Source of the DNA: Anaerolineae bacterium
Lineage (GTDB): Bacteria; Chloroflexota; Anaerolineae; UBA1429
Direction of reading: 5' to 3'
Length of the DNA stretch: 5,193 nt
Assembly: GCA_016928125.1 (NCBI GenBank)
Contig: JAFGLK010000378.1
Location: forward strand, 1 to 5,193
Position numbers and translations under genes: made by a program. Shown piece after piece: positions 4,782 through 5,193 of this stretch. Under the pieces are notes generated by a model. It was not told where the DNA came from. It made no database searches and saw only the letters and a list, made by a program, of their open reading frames with translations. Every line of letters begins with the position of its first letter. Position 1 is the stretch's first letter.

Positions 4782-5193
4782 GTGGAGAACCCCCTGACCA
4801 CTCCGCCGCTGGCCCAACCGCCCGAGCGCTACATCCTGCTCCCCTGGGGCTGGGCCAGCGCCCTGAAGCTGCCCGATCACCTGCGCCTGACCTACGAGCT
4901 GGTGGTCGCCCTGGCCCTGGGGCACGACGGCCGCTCGACGCAGGCCGTCACCCGCCGACAACTGGCCGCCTGGCGCAGCGTGGCGTTGCGCACCCTGGAC
5001 GATCATCTGGCCGCGTTGCGCGCGCGAGGGCTGGTGCGCAGCGCGGTGGCCGCCCAGGGTCGGGGCCTGGTGCTCAGGCCCACGAGCCTGCCCCGCCCGC
5101 AGGCCGTGATCCGCTCTGCTGTAGGCGAGATCGCCGATCCCGCACCGGGGGCCGTGATCGGCGACACCTGTAGGCGCGATGGGTCATCGCGCC
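4782..5193 (+). CDS. probable winged-helix DNA-binding protein, 3' end outside window
   Basis: The frame starts at GTG 4782, five bases after a perfect AGGAGG (4771-4776). It stays open to the right edge (137 complete codons, no stop). Residues 34-48 (LRLTYELVVALALGH) look like the first helix of a winged-helix domain. Residues 57-84 (TRRQLAAWRSVALRTLDDHL, then AALRARGL) look like a helix-turn-helix, and VRSAVAAQGRGLVLR (85-99) like the wing. The YILLPWGWA opening (17-25) recalls N-terminal domains of replication-initiator and phage-type regulators, but I cannot assign a family. Beyond residue 100 the composition becomes Pro/Arg/Ala-rich, and two strong inverted repeats occur. The promoter, LexA-box-like dyad and 20-bp palindrome in front suggest tight, possibly damage-responsive control. 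Confidence 0.65.
   Translation, partial: MENPLTTPPLAQPPERYILLPWGWASALKLPDHLRLTYELVVALALGHDGRSTQAVTRRQLAAWRSVALRTLDDHLAALRARGLVRSAVAAQGRGLVLRPTSLPRPQAVIRSAVGEIADPAPGAVIGDTCRRDGSSR
5131..5164. repeat. 9-bp inverted repeat within the wHTH frame
   Basis: TCGCCGATC (5131-5139) pairs perfectly with GATCGGCGA (5156-5164) around a 16-nt loop. It lies in the low-complexity C-terminal part of the open frame and is followed eight bases later by another hairpin. Confidence 0.6.
5173..5193. repeat. 8-bp hairpin at the window edge
   Basis: GGCGCGAT (5173-5180) pairs with ATCGCGCC (5186-5193) around GGGTC. The GCGAT...ATCGC core resembles the GGGCGAT / ATCGCCC hairpin at 4206-4221, so it may be another member of the same family. 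It is cut by the window edge and could extend further. Confidence 0.55.

Noticed and set aside
4721..5173. Plus-strand 150-codon frame from ATG 4721
   Set aside because: It starts inside the promoter and is an Arg/Pro/Gly-rich shadow of the GTG 4782 frame, which has a perfect Shine-Dalgarno and a winged-helix pattern.

Overview
This is a GC-rich bacterial window of accessory character. Its small genes come from families widely shared among environmental bacteria, and between them lie dense palindromic and tandem repeats. The protein families (DUF3788, a short VapB-type antitoxin ending in a GLW-DR-D-GDS tail, an ANT(2'')-like nucleotidyltransferase, a CPBP protease) and the hairpin-rich intergenic repeats remind me most of Chloroflexota (Anaerolineae-like). 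This is inference, because the window holds no phylogenetic marker.

Layout. Positions 1-630 hold a putative promoter and a complete aminoglycoside/lincosamide nucleotidyltransferase-like gene. Positions 631-958 are non-coding, with hairpins and a good sigma70-type promoter (TTGACA-18-TATCAT). That promoter leads through a leader of about 180 nt to a well-started gene that keeps only the N-terminal third of a DUF362 protein (959-1288). Homology breaks off exactly where a complete minus-strand VapBC toxin-antitoxin operon ends (1262-1917), so the module appears to sit at the breakpoint of a destroyed gene. A 256-bp divergent intergenic region follows. Next comes a plus-strand cluster: a DUF3788 gene broken by a single frameshift (2174-2622), a VOC/glyoxalase-fold protein (2644-3015), and a CPBP-family intramembrane metalloprotease (3215-4114). 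Each of these has a strong AGGAGG ribosome-binding site.

The protease gene is bracketed by the same 36-bp palindromic repeat in direct orientation, with four units before it and two after. A 30-bp and a 41-bp exact duplication occur across the gene. Downstream, positions 4115-4653 hold no convincing gene. They contain three hairpins in a row and then a 133-bp tandem repeat (2.5 copies). Its internal 18-nt palindrome is a compensatory variant of the 36-bp repeat's palindrome, so the two arrays look like members of one REP-like family.

From 4654 to the right edge is a well-built control region: a perfect 20-bp palindrome, a TTGACA-18-TATGCT promoter, a LexA-box-like TAGAAC-N4-GTTCTA dyad over the predicted transcription start, and AGGAGG. 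It precedes a GTG-started gene encoding a probable winged-helix DNA-binding protein that runs off the window. Two strong inverted repeats lie near its truncated 3' end.

I see no single recognised multi-gene system. The most unusual parts are the repeat-bracketed protease gene, the covarying palindromes shared by two different tandem arrays, and the SOS-like control region.
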